This document shows, one piece after another, positions 34,601 to 42,976 of a stretch of 64,000 bases of DNA. The stretch comes from Janibacter cremeus. Lineage in GTDB: Bacteria; Actinomycetota; Actinomycetes; Actinomycetales; Dermatophilaceae. The DNA lies in contig NZ_CP115184.1 in NCBI RefSeq assembly GCF_029395675.1, positions 310,001 to 374,000 on the forward strand, read 5' to 3'. Each line of letters starts with the position of its first letter. The first letter of the stretch is position 1. Below the pieces are notes generated by a model, which searched no databases, was not told the DNA's origin, and worked only from the letters and a program-made list of their open reading frames with translations. Position numbers and translations under genes: made by a program.

Positions 34601-35610
34601 ACCCGGTCACGGTCGTCCTCGTCACGGTCGCGCTGCTGGTCCTCAGCGGCTTCTTCGTCGTCATCGAGTTCGCCCTCATGGGTGCCCGACGGCACACCCT
34701 CGAGGCAGAGGCGGCGACGAGCCGCTCCGCGCGGGCCGCGCTGCGCGGCATCCACGAGCTGACGATCATGCTCGCAGTCGCCCAGCTCGGGATCACCGCG
34801 TGCACCTTCGCCCTCGGCGCGGTGACCAAGCCGGCGGTCGACGACTGGCTGGGACCGCTCCTCACCGGGGTCGGTGTCCCCGGGTGGCTGGCCGGGAGCA
34901 CGTCCTTCGCCCTGGCCCTGCTGGTGGTCACCTTCCTCCACCTCGTCGTGGGGGAGATGGCGCCGAAGTCGTGGGCCATCGCCCATCCGGAACTGGCGGC
35001 CAAGATGGTCAGCCCCCCTGCCCGCGGCCTCGCGTGGCTCTTCCGCCCGCTGCTGGTGTGGATCAACGACATGGCCAACCGGCTCGTCTCAGCAAGCGGG
35101 GTCACGCCCGCGGACCGCGCCGCCGTCGGGGGCCAGGACGTCGACACCATCCGCCAGCTCGTCGACCACTCCGCGTCCGTGGGCGCGCTCGAGGCCGGCT
35201 TCCGGACCCAGATCTCGCAGGTGCTCGACCTCGAGCGGATCGTCGTCGCCGACCTGGTGCCGACTGACTCTCCCACCGCGGTCCCCGCCGGGGCCACCGT
35301 CGCGGACGTCCAGCGCGCCGCTGCGGAGTCGGGTCACATGCGCATCCTCGTCGGTGACCGGGCGGTCCCTCCGCGCCAGGTCCACGTGCGCGACACGCTG
35401 CGCGAGCCGGGGGACCGTCCGGTGGCGGACCTCACCCGCGAGGCGATGACCTTCGACGCGCAGACGCCGGCCCACGAGGCACTCCACCGGATGCGCTCGG
35501 CCAGCGAGCAGCTGTCGGTCGTCGTGCGGGACGGGCGGTTCGTCGGGGTCGTGAGCATCGCCGACATCCTGCGCCGGGTGCTGCCGGGCCAGGAGGACCG
35601 CACGGGCTGA
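34597..35610 (+). CDS. CNNM/CorC-type membrane protein, short paralogue
   Basis: 337 residues with the same CNNM membrane domain (LAVAQLGITACTFALGAVTKP, VVGEMAPKSWAI) and a reduced CBS pair (about 210-330, ending FVGVVSIADILRRVL). The CorC/HlyC C-terminal domain of its neighbour is missing. The tandem arrangement, one long and one short protein, is common in Actinobacteria and suggests a heteromeric complex. A GC-rich hairpin just after the stop (GCGCGCG-A-CGCGCGC near 35624-35638) may end the transcript. Confidence 0.9.
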   Translation: MNPVTVVLVTVALLVLSGFFVVIEFALMGARRHTLEAEAATSRSARAALRGIHELTIMLAVAQLGITACTFALGAVTKPAVDDWLGPLLTGVGVPGWLAGSTSFALALLVVTFLHLVVGEMAPKSWAIAHPELAAKMVSPPARGLAWLFRPLLVWINDMANRLVSASGVTPADRAAVGGQDVDTIRQLVDHSASVGALEAGFRTQISQVLDLERIVVADLVPTDSPTAVPAGATVADVQRAAAESGHMRILVGDRAVPPRQVHVRDTLREPGDRPVADLTREAMTFDAQTPAHEALHRMRSASEQLSVVVRDGRFVGVVSIADILRRVLPGQEDRTG

Positions 35611-35679
35611 TAGCGTCCGGAGGGCGCGCGACGCGCGCGGGGGTGACCAGCCCCTCAGGGCCCTCTACCGTAAGGGCCC

Positions 35680-37143
35680 ATGGCACCCGTGACGCAGAAG
35701 TCAGCACTCGAGTTCGCCCCCACCGACCTGCTCGTCGGCGGGCGGTGGCGGCAGGCGGAGCAGGGTGGCACCTTCGCCGTCCACGACCCGGCGACGGGTC
35801 AGGTCCTGGCCGAGGTGGCCGACGCCACGGTCGCCGACGGGCGGGCCGCCCTCGATGCGGCCGTCGCCGCCCAGGCCGACTGGGCCGCCACCGATCCGCG
35901 CGAGCGCTCCGAGATCCTGCGGCGCGCCTTCGACCTGCTCACCGAGCGGGCCGACACCTTCGCGATGCTCATGACCCTCGAGATGGGCAAGGCCCTGGCC
36001 GAGTCCCGTGGCGAGGTCACCTACGGCGCGGAGTTCTTCCGTTGGTTCGCCGAGGAGGCGGTGCGCATCCACGGCCGCTACGCGGCCGCTCCCTCAGGCG
36101 GCACGCGCCTGCTGACGATGCAGCAGCCGGTCGGTCCCGTCTTCGCCATCACCCCGTGGAACTTCCCGCTGGCGATGGGGACGCGCAAGATCGGGCCGGC
36201 GCTCGCCGCCGGGTGCACGGTCGTCATCAAGCCCGCTGCCGAGACACCGCTGACGACGCTCGCGCTGGCGAGGGTGCTCGAGGAGGCCGGACTGCCGCCC
36301 GGCGTCCTCAACGTCGTCACCACGAGCCGCTCCGGCGAGGTCAGCGAGCCGATCATCCGCGACCCGCGCCTGCGCAAGCTGACCTTCACCGGCTCCACGC
36401 CGGTGGGCCAGACGCTGGTGCGGCAGTCCTCCGAGCAGCTGCTGCGCACGTCGATGGAGCTGGGGGGCAATGCCCCCTTCCTCGTCTTCGACGACGCCGA
36501 CCTCGACCGCGCCGTGGACGGCGCGATGCTGGCCAAGATGCGCAACATCGGCGAGGCCTGCACCGCGGCCAACCGCTTCCTCGTCCACGAGTCGGTGGCG
36601 CAGGAGTTCGCCTCCCGGCTGGCCGAGCGGATGGGCAGCCTGACCGTCGGCAAGGGCACGACGAAGGGGGTCGACGTCGGCCCCCTCATCACCGAGAAGG
36701 CGCGCGCCAAGGTCGTCGACCTCGTCGAGGACGCCGTCGAGGGCGGCGCGAGCGTCCTCACCGGCGGTGAGGTCCCGAGCGGCAAGGGGTGGTTCTACCC
36801 GCCCACGGTCCTCACCGACGTGCCGACGAGCGCGCGCTTGCTCAGCGAGGAGATCTTCGGCCCGGTCGCCCCGATCACGACCTTCCGCACCGAGGAGGAG
36901 GCCGTCCGCCTGGCCAACTCCACCGAGTACGGCCTCGTCGCCTATGTCTTCACCGAGCAGACGGCGCGCACGATACGGGTCGCCGAGGCGCTCGAGTTCG
37001 GCATGGTCGGCGTCAACCAGGGCGTCGTGTCCAACCCCGCGGCCCCCTTCGGCGGGGTGAAGCACTCCGGCTTCGGCCGAGAGGGCGGCTTCGAGGGGAT
37101 CGAGGAGTACCTCGAGACCAAGTACGTCGGACTGGCGTTGTGA
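35680..37143 (+). CDS. gabD: NAD(P)-dependent succinate-semialdehyde dehydrogenase
   Basis: 487 residues of the aldehyde dehydrogenase superfamily. ITPWNFPLAMGTRKIGPALA, catalytic E in MELGGNAPF, the catalytic cysteine in NIGEACTAANRF, and the C-terminal GMVGVNQGVVSNPAAPFGG match succinate-semialdehyde dehydrogenases (GabD type). It converts succinate semialdehyde to succinate for the TCA cycle. The start ATG at 35680 lies in GGGCCC-rich DNA forming a small hairpin. The secreted RNase gene begins one base after its stop, a surprising partner. Confidence 0.88.
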   Translation: MAPVTQKSALEFAPTDLLVGGRWRQAEQGGTFAVHDPATGQVLAEVADATVADGRAALDAAVAAQADWAATDPRERSEILRRAFDLLTERADTFAMLMTLEMGKALAESRGEVTYGAEFFRWFAEEAVRIHGRYAAAPSGGTRLLTMQQPVGPVFAITPWNFPLAMGTRKIGPALAAGCTVVIKPAAETPLTTLALARVLEEAGLPPGVLNVVTTSRSGEVSEPIIRDPRLRKLTFTGSTPVGQTLVRQSSEQLLRTSMELGGNAPFLVFDDADLDRAVDGAMLAKMRNIGEACTAANRFLVHESVAQEFASRLAERMGSLTVGKGTTKGVDVGPLITEKARAKVVDLVEDAVEGGASVLTGGEVPSGKGWFYPPTVLTDVPTSARLLSEEIFGPVAPITTFRTEEEAVRLANSTEYGLVAYVFTEQTARTIRVAEALEFGMVGVNQGVVSNPAAPFGGVKHSGFGREGGFEGIEEYLETKYVGLAL

Positions 37144-37144
37144 C

Positions 37145-37600
37145 ATGAGCAGACGATGGCGCCTGCGGATCCGACTCGCCGGGGCCGTCCTCGTGGTGGT
37201 CGCGGCGAGCTGGATCATGCTCAACGGCGGCGACCCCCGAGAGCTGAAGGTCCCCGGGTCGCCCGCGGACCGGTCGAGCACCTCGGCACCCCGGGACTCC
37301 TCGACGCCCGACTCGGGGCTCGGGACGATCCCGGAGTCGCAGCTGCCGCCGCAGGGGCGGGAGACCCTGGGGCTGATCCACGACGGCGGCCCCTTCCCGT
37401 ACGACCGCGACGGGATCACCTTCGACAACCGCGAGGGCATCCTGCCGCAGCAGCAGAGCGGCTACTACGACGAGTACACGGTGCCGACCCCCGGTCTGGA
37501 CCACCGTGGCGCCAGACGCATCGTCTGTGGTGAGGCCATGGACTGCTACTACACCGACGACCACTACGCGAGCTTCGCGCAGATCGAGGAGGGCCAGTGA
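37145..37600 (+). CDS. Secreted guanyl-specific ribonuclease (RNase N1/T1, barnase-like)
   Basis: 151 residues: a signal or anchor segment (residues about 9-28), a Ser/Pro-rich linker, then a microbial RNase domain. LPPQGRETLGLI, GGPFPYDRDGITFDNREGIL and YYDEYTVPTPG, RGARRIV and YYTDDHYASF are family motifs. The catalytic residues would be E110, R124 or R125, and H140. It should cleave single-stranded RNA after G outside the cytoplasm. Two cysteines (128, 134) could form a disulfide. The GTG of the barstar-like gene overlaps its stop, giving a toxin-inhibitor pair. Confidence 0.93.
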   Translation: MSRRWRLRIRLAGAVLVVVAASWIMLNGGDPRELKVPGSPADRSSTSAPRDSSTPDSGLGTIPESQLPPQGRETLGLIHDGGPFPYDRDGITFDNREGILPQQQSGYYDEYTVPTPGLDHRGARRIVCGEAMDCYYTDDHYASFAQIEEGQ

Positions 37601-37947
37601 TCCACATCGAGGCGGCGGGGGTCGACGGGCTGCTCGCCCGGGCCGCAGCCGGCACCGACCACGTCCACGTCGTCGACGGTGGCACCGACCGCACCGCGAT
37701 CTACGACCACTTCGTCGAGGCCCTCGCGCTGCCGGAGCACTTCGGGCGCAACCTCGACGCGCTCATGGACTCCCTCCGTGACGTCGCCGACCGGCACGAC
37801 GCGCCGTGGACGCTCGTGTGGCGCCCGGGGCGGGCCGTGCCCGGGACCGGGGGGCTCGACGCCGGCACCGACGAGGGGGTCCTCGACGTGCTCGCCTCGC
37901 TGGAGCGGGAGTACCCGGATCTCAGCGTCGTCATCGCCGACCGGTGA
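37597..37947 (+). CDS. Barstar-family ribonuclease inhibitor
   Basis: 116 residues without signal peptide. DRTAIYDHFVEALALPEHFG followed by RNLDALMDSLRDV is the barstar signature, including the acidic face that plugs the RNase active site. It should stay in the cytoplasm and protect the cell from unexported RNase encoded immediately upstream. Translation is coupled (GTGA overlap). The 3' end overlaps the convergent GAF-regulator gene by 17 bases. Confidence 0.93.
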   Translation: MIHIEAAGVDGLLARAAAGTDHVHVVDGGTDRTAIYDHFVEALALPEHFGRNLDALMDSLRDVADRHDAPWTLVWRPGRAVPGTGGLDAGTDEGVLDVLASLEREYPDLSVVIADR

Positions 37948-39160
37948 GGGGGCCCGCCCACGGGTCGAGGACGAGGTGCACGTCGTCGGCGATCCGGTAG
38001 GGGCCGGTCGTCACCAACCCGCCGACGACCCGCCGCAGCCGGCTGACCTCCGCACGGACGGTCACTTTGTGCTCCTCGTCCTCGAAGAGCGCACGACTCA
38101 GCTGCGCGGCACTGCACCCGCTCGCTCCGACCCCGGCCAGCACCCGCAGGATCTGGGCGTGCCGTGGCGTCAGCGTCGTGGACCAGCCGCGGTCGTCGCC
38201 GGCGGCCACGAGGTCGAGCACGTCGCTGCCGGCGACGGTGCGCAGCCGGGCTTCGAGCCCGGTCGCGGCGGCGGCGGGTGGCCGCACCAACCATCCCTCC
38301 GGCAGCCGCTCCGGCAGGCACAGCCCCAGCCCGGGGACGGCGATCAGCCTGCCCTCCTGCGGGACCGGGATCCGGTCGCGCACGGGCACACCGGAGCCAT
38401 GGGCCACCCAGCCATCGTCGTCGACGACGAGCACCGGGGCCGATGACGTCGCGACGAGGTGCTCGGCCGACCGGCGCAACCGTCGCAGCGACTCCGCGTG
38501 GTGCTCTCGCAGCCGCATCTCGGCGAGCGCGGTCGTCGTCTCGACGAGGGCCGTCACCGCCGGGTGCATGGTCAGGGCGGGGCCGCTGACGTCGATGACG
38601 CCGAGCAGGGCGCCCGTCCGGGGGTCATGGACCGGCGTCGCGGTGCAGTACCAGGGGTGCTGGCCCTCCTCGAAGTGCTCCGCGGCGAAGAGCTGGACCG
38701 GGGCACGCTCGGCGAGTGCAGTCCCGATCGCGTTGGTACCCACGACCGCCTCGGTCCACCGCGCTCCGCACTGGAAGCCGAGCCGGTCGGCGCCCCGGAG
38801 CACGCCCGAAGAGCCCCGCCGCCACAGGATGACGCCGTCCGCGTCGGTGACGACGACGATGAAGTGGGAGGCGTCGGCCACCGCCGTGAGCGCGGTGAGC
38901 ACCTCGCGCACGACGCGGGTGAGGGGTGAGGTCCTCCGCCGCTGCTCGATCTGCTCCCTGGGGAGCGGCGCGCGGTCGGCCGGGCGGGACGGGTCCAGTC
39001 CGGCCTCCAGCACCCTGCTCCAGGAGCGGGAGACGAGGGGCCGCGGGGCCGAGGGTGGCGTGTCACCGGACATGACCGCGTCGTGCACGGCCAGGAGGGC
39101 GTGGGCGTGCCGGTCGAGGTCGGCCCCCGGGGCGACCGCACCCGTGATCCGGGCAGCCAT
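37931..39160 (-). CDS. GAF-domain transcriptional regulator, AcoR-like without AAA+ domain
   Basis: 409 residues. The N-terminal half (about 30-215) resembles the input part of AcoR-type activators, with a GAF domain (FIVVVTDADGVILWRRG, CGARWTEAVVGTNAIGTALA, GVIDVSGP). The sigma-54-interacting AAA+ module is absent. The C-terminus (about 330-400) looks like a winged helix (LTPRHAQILRVLAG, AAQLSRALF, VRAEVSRLRRVVGGL). ATG 39160 has AAGGAGG 8 bases upstream. It is divergent from the flavin monooxygenase, which it probably controls in response to an aromatic or ketone substrate. Confidence 0.85.
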   Translation of the reverse strand: MAARITGAVAPGADLDRHAHALLAVHDAVMSGDTPPSAPRPLVSRSWSRVLEAGLDPSRPADRAPLPREQIEQRRRTSPLTRVVREVLTALTAVADASHFIVVVTDADGVILWRRGSSGVLRGADRLGFQCGARWTEAVVGTNAIGTALAERAPVQLFAAEHFEEGQHPWYCTATPVHDPRTGALLGVIDVSGPALTMHPAVTALVETTTALAEMRLREHHAESLRRLRRSAEHLVATSSAPVLVVDDDGWVAHGSGVPVRDRIPVPQEGRLIAVPGLGLCLPERLPEGWLVRPPAAAATGLEARLRTVAGSDVLDLVAAGDDRGWSTTLTPRHAQILRVLAGVGASGCSAAQLSRALFEDEEHKVTVRAEVSRLRRVVGGLVTTGPYRIADDVHLVLDPWAGPLTGRR

Positions 39161-39249
39161 GGTCGTGCCTCCTTGCCTCACCACTTCGTGACGCGTGCGC
39201 CCAGCATAGGACGGTGGCGGGCGGAAGGGGAGGTGGTGCCCGGAGGTGC

Positions 39250-39327
39250 GTGCAACCCCGTGCAACTCTTCCCGCGGGCACCCGGCCGCGCTGGACTGGG
39301 CCCTGCGGGTCAACGAGGACCCGCAGG
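39250..39327. promoter_or_regulatory. Repeats between GAF regulator and monooxygenase
   Basis: Two direct GTGCAAC repeats (39250-39256 and 39260-39266) are spaced exactly one helical turn. Further toward the monooxygenase a perfect 10-base inverted repeat, CCTGCGGGTC (39302-39311) and GACCCGCAGG (39318-39327), with a 6-base loop, lies just before the GAAGGAGAG ribosome-binding site. The first pair looks like an operator, the second like a leader hairpin. Confidence 0.5.
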
Positions 39328-39346
39328 CCACGAAGGAGAGACCCGG

Positions 39347-41179
39347 ATGACCGACACACTGGACCGGACCGAGGACGAGCAGACGGCGGCACCCTCCCGC
39401 GCCGAGGCTTGGCTGGCCGACTTCGAGACCACGCTGACCGCCGGCGACCCAGCCGCGGTCGCCGACCTCTTCTGCACCGACAGCTACTGGCGTGACTTGG
39501 TGTCCTTCACCTGGAACCTCGTCACCGTCGAGGGGCGTGCCGGCGTGCGTGACCTCGTCGCGGAGACCGCGACGAGGACGGCACCGTCGGACTTCACCAC
39601 GAGTGAGCCCGCCACCGAGGACGGGGGCGTGGTCACGGCCTGGATCGCCTTCGAGACAGCGGTCGCCCGCGGCGAGGGGCTGCTGCGCCTGCGTGAGGAG
39701 GACGGCCGGGACCGGGCGTGGACCCTCCTCACGGCGATGACCGAGCTGAAGGGGTACGAGGAGCCGAGGCGGGACCGCCGGCCCATGGGTGCCGCCCATG
39801 GTGCGTCGAAGGAGCGGACCACCTGGAAGGAGCGCCTCGAGCAGGAGGCCGCCACCCTCGGTGAGACGACGCAGCCACACGTGCTCGTCATCGGGGGCGG
39901 TCAGGGCGGGATCGCCGTCGGCGCACGGCTGCGCCAGATGGACGTACCGGCGCTGGTCGTCGACGCCCACGAACGTCCCGGCGACCAGTGGCGTGGGCGC
40001 TACAAGTCGCTGTGCCTGCACGACCCGGTCTGGTACGACCACCTGCCCTACCTGAAGTTCCCCGACAACTGGCCGGTCTTCGCGCCCAAGGACAAGATCG
40101 GGGACTGGCTCGAGTCCTACGTGAAGGTCATGGAGATCCCGTACTGGTCGAGCACACGGGTCACCTCGGCCCGCTGGTCCGAGCCGGACCAGCGCTGGGA
40201 CGTCGAGCTCGTCCGGGACGGGCGGCCCATGACGCTGCACCCGAGCGAACTCGTCTTCGCGACCGGGATGTCGGGCAAGCCGAACATGCCGGAGGTGCCC
40301 GGCGCGGATGTCTTCAAGGGGGAGTTCCACCACTCCTCGGCCCACCCCGGTCCGGACGCCTACCGCGGCAAGAAGGTCGTCGTCATCGGCAGCAACAACA
40401 GCGCCTTCGACATCTGCGGGGCGCTGTGGGAGCACGACGCAGACGTGACGATGGTTCAACGCTCCTCGACCCACATCGTCAAGAGCGCCAGCCTCATGGA
40501 GTACGGGCTCGGTGACCTCTACTCGGAGCGGGCGCTCGCGTCGGGGGTCACGACGGAGAAGGCCGACCTCACCTTCGCCTCTCTCCCGTACCGGATCATG
40601 CACGAGTTCCAGATCCCGGCCTACGAGAAGATGGCCGAGGTCGACCAGGACTTCTACGAGCGGCTGGAGGCCGCCGGCTTCTGGCACGACTGGGGCGCCG
40701 ACGGCTCCGGTCTGTTCATGAAGTACCTGCGGAGGGGCTCGGGCTACTACATCGACGTGGGCTCGGCCGAGCTGGTCGCCGACGGCGAGGTCGCCCTCGT
40801 GCGGGGTCAGTTCGACCACCTGACCGAGGACTCCGTCGTCCTCCAGGACGGACGGGAGCTGCCCGCCGACCTCGTCGTCTTCGCGACCGGCTACCGGTCC
40901 ATGAACGGCTGGGTCGCCGACCTCATCGATCAGGAGACCGCGGACCGGCTCGGCAAGTGTTGGGGCCTGGGCTCCGACACGCCCAAGGACCCCGGCCCCT
41001 GGGAGGGCGAGCAGCGCAACATGTGGAAGCCCACCCAGGTCCCACACCTCTGGATGCACGGGGGCAACCTGCACCAGTCCCGGCACTACTCGCTCTACCT
41101 GGCCCTCCAGCTCAAGGCGCGCCACGTGGGGATCGACACCCCGGTCTACGGGCTCCAGGAGGTGCACCACCTGGGGTGA
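39347..41179 (+). CDS. Flavin-containing monooxygenase with SnoaL-like N-terminal domain
   Basis: 610 residues. Residues about 20-140 form a SnoaL/NTF2-like domain, with LADFETTLTAGDPAAVADLF and W-rich strands. A class B flavin monooxygenase follows: FAD loop GGGQGGIAVG from residue 183, an FMO-type KGEFHHSSAH segment in place of FxGxxxHxxxY, NADPH loop VIGSNNSAFDIC and FATGYRS. Such enzymes insert oxygen into ketones, amines or sulfides. The substrate is unknown. The fusion of a small hydratase-like domain to an FMO is shared by several actinobacterial homologues, as I recall. Transcribed divergently from the GAF regulator. Confidence 0.88.
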   Translation: MTDTLDRTEDEQTAAPSRAEAWLADFETTLTAGDPAAVADLFCTDSYWRDLVSFTWNLVTVEGRAGVRDLVAETATRTAPSDFTTSEPATEDGGVVTAWIAFETAVARGEGLLRLREEDGRDRAWTLLTAMTELKGYEEPRRDRRPMGAAHGASKERTTWKERLEQEAATLGETTQPHVLVIGGGQGGIAVGARLRQMDVPALVVDAHERPGDQWRGRYKSLCLHDPVWYDHLPYLKFPDNWPVFAPKDKIGDWLESYVKVMEIPYWSSTRVTSARWSEPDQRWDVELVRDGRPMTLHPSELVFATGMSGKPNMPEVPGADVFKGEFHHSSAHPGPDAYRGKKVVVIGSNNSAFDICGALWEHDADVTMVQRSSTHIVKSASLMEYGLGDLYSERALASGVTTEKADLTFASLPYRIMHEFQIPAYEKMAEVDQDFYERLEAAGFWHDWGADGSGLFMKYLRRGSGYYIDVGSAELVADGEVALVRGQFDHLTEDSVVLQDGRELPADLVVFATGYRSMNGWVADLIDQETADRLGKCWGLGSDTPKDPGPWEGEQRNMWKPTQVPHLWMHGGNLHQSRHYSLYLALQLKARHVGIDTPVYGLQEVHHLG

Positions 41180-41209
41180 CAGGACGCCGCACCTTGCGAT
41201 GATGGCCCC

Positions 41210-41713
41210 GTGACGACATCCACCGACACCCGCATCACGCTCTCGCGCATCATGACCAATGCCGAGGCCAACCTCCTCGGCACGGTCCACGGCGGCAACA
41301 TCATGAAGATGGTCGACGACACGGCCGGCGTCGCGGCCAACCGCTTCGCGCAGGGGCCCGCGGTCACCGCCGCGATGGACGAGATGGCCTTCCACAACCC
41401 CGTCCGGGTCGGTGACGTCCTCCACGTCAGCGCACAGGTCAACTGGGCCGGCCGCACCTCGATGGAGGTCGGCGTGCGCGCCGAGGTCGACCGCTGGGAC
41501 GCGGTGACCGAGCGCGTCCACGTCGCGAGCGCCTACCTCGTCTTCGTGGCGGTCGACGACGAAGGGGGTGTCCGCGAGATCGGCGAGCTGGTCACCTCCG
41601 AGGAGGAGGAGGTCCGCCGCTTCCGCGAGGCGCAGATCCGCCGGGAGAGCCGCCTGGCCCGCCGCGAGGCGATCAGGTCCAGCCGTGAGGACGCGACGGG
41701 AGCGAGCGCGTGA
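41210..41713 (+). CDS. Acyl-CoA thioesterase (hotdog fold)
   Basis: 167 residues. GTVHGGNIMKMVDDTAGVAANRF and FHNPVRVGDVLHVSAQVNW are typical of the YciA/BFIT-type acyl-CoA hydrolases, with the catalytic aspartate in MVDDTAG. It hydrolyses acyl-CoA esters; chain length is not evident. The C-terminus is an Arg/Glu-rich helix. GTG 41210 is used. The GTG of dxr overlaps the stop. Confidence 0.9.
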   Translation: MTTSTDTRITLSRIMTNAEANLLGTVHGGNIMKMVDDTAGVAANRFAQGPAVTAAMDEMAFHNPVRVGDVLHVSAQVNWAGRTSMEVGVRAEVDRWDAVTERVHVASAYLVFVAVDDEGGVREIGELVTSEEEEVRRFREAQIRRESRLARREAIRSSREDATGASA

Positions 41714-42897
41714 GCAGCGGCGACCGCACCCGGGTCACCCTCCTCGGCTCGACCGGCTCCATCGGCACCCAGGGCCTGCAGGTCGTCTCCGCGCACCCCG
41801 AACGCTTCACCGTCGCCGCGATCTCCGGCGGGTCCAACCTCCGGCTGCTCGCCCAGCAGGCGGCCCGGTACACCCCGGCCCTCGTCGCCGCCGCGACCGG
41901 CACGGTCGAGGAGCTGACCGACGCGATCACCGCTGCCGCCCACGAGACCGGCACCACCGACTACACGCCCGAGGTCCTCGTCGGCCCGGACGCGGCCACC
42001 GAGGTCGCCGGACGCCCGAGCGACGTCGTCCTCAACGGCATCACCGGCGCCATCGGCCTGCGGCCGACGCTGGCGGCGCTGGGCAGCGGCGCGCGCCTGG
42101 CCCTGGCCAACAAGGAGTCGCTGATCATCGGCGGCCCGATCGTGCGGGAGGCCGCCGCCCCCGGACAGATCGTGCCCGTCGACTCCGAGCACTCGGCGAT
42201 CGCCCAGGCGCTGCGCTCCGGCCGCCGGGAGGAGGTGCGCAAGCTGGTCGTCACCGCCAGCGGCGGCCCCTTCCGCGGCATGTCGCGTGCCGAGCTGCGC
42301 GAGGTCACACCGGAGGCCGCGCTCGTGCACCCGAACTTCGCCATGGGACGGGTCATCACGACCAACAGCGCGACCCTGGTCAACAAGGGCCTGGAACTGA
42401 TCGAGGCGCACCTGCTCTTCGACGTGCCGATGGACCACATCGAGGCCGTGGTGCACCCGCAGCAGATCATCCACTCGATGGTCGAGTTCCACGACGGAGC
42501 CGTGGTCGCCCAGCTCGGTCTGCCGACGATGCTCGCGCCGATCGCCCTGGGGCTGTCCTGGCCCGACCGGCTCGCCGACGTGGAGACCCCCGTCGACTGG
42601 ACGCAGGCCGCCGACTGGCGCTTCGAGCCGCTGGACCACGAGGCCTTCCCCGCAGTGCGGCTGGCCCAGCAGGTCGGTGAGGCGGGCGGCACCCACCCGG
42701 CCGTGTACAACGCGGCCAACGAGGTCGCGGTCGACGCCTTCCACGACGGTGCCTGCGGCTTCCTCGACATCGTCGACACCATCAGCGAGGTCGTCTCGCG
42801 GCACGACGGCGCGGACTTCGACGCGCACACCGTCGAGGGCGTCCTGGCCGCCGACGACTGGGCCCGGCGGGAGGCGGCGCGCGTCCTGTCCACCTGA
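41710..42897 (+). CDS. dxr: 1-deoxy-D-xylulose 5-phosphate reductoisomerase
   Basis: 395 residues. The NADPH loop LLGSTGSIGTQGLQV opens the protein; LANKESLIIGG, the metal/substrate region VDSEHSAIAQAL, TASGGPFRG and HPNFAMGRVITTNSATLVNKGLE follow. It catalyses the second step of the MEP isoprenoid pathway. Coupled to the upstream thioesterase. ispG, another MEP enzyme, lies 1.5 kb downstream with the site-2 protease between, the usual actinobacterial dxr-rseP-ispG order. Confidence 0.96.
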   Translation: MSSGDRTRVTLLGSTGSIGTQGLQVVSAHPERFTVAAISGGSNLRLLAQQAARYTPALVAAATGTVEELTDAITAAAHETGTTDYTPEVLVGPDAATEVAGRPSDVVLNGITGAIGLRPTLAALGSGARLALANKESLIIGGPIVREAAAPGQIVPVDSEHSAIAQALRSGRREEVRKLVVTASGGPFRGMSRAELREVTPEAALVHPNFAMGRVITTNSATLVNKGLELIEAHLLFDVPMDHIEAVVHPQQIIHSMVEFHDGAVVAQLGLPTMLAPIALGLSWPDRLADVETPVDWTQAADWRFEPLDHEAFPAVRLAQQVGEAGGTHPAVYNAANEVAVDAFHDGACGFLDIVDTISEVVSRHDGADFDAHTVEGVLAADDWARREAARVLST

Positions 42898-42976
42898 CCC
42901 ACCCCCTTCGCACGTCCGCACATCCTCGGGGAAATCGGGGGAGAGGGCGTGCGGGTGCGCGTGAGACGATTGAGAC

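Noticed and set aside
37931..41521. Very long minus-strand open frame (1196 codons)
   Set aside because: Only its last 409 codons (from ATG 39160) have protein-like composition and family motifs; the rest is the antisense of the monooxygenase and thioesterase genes.
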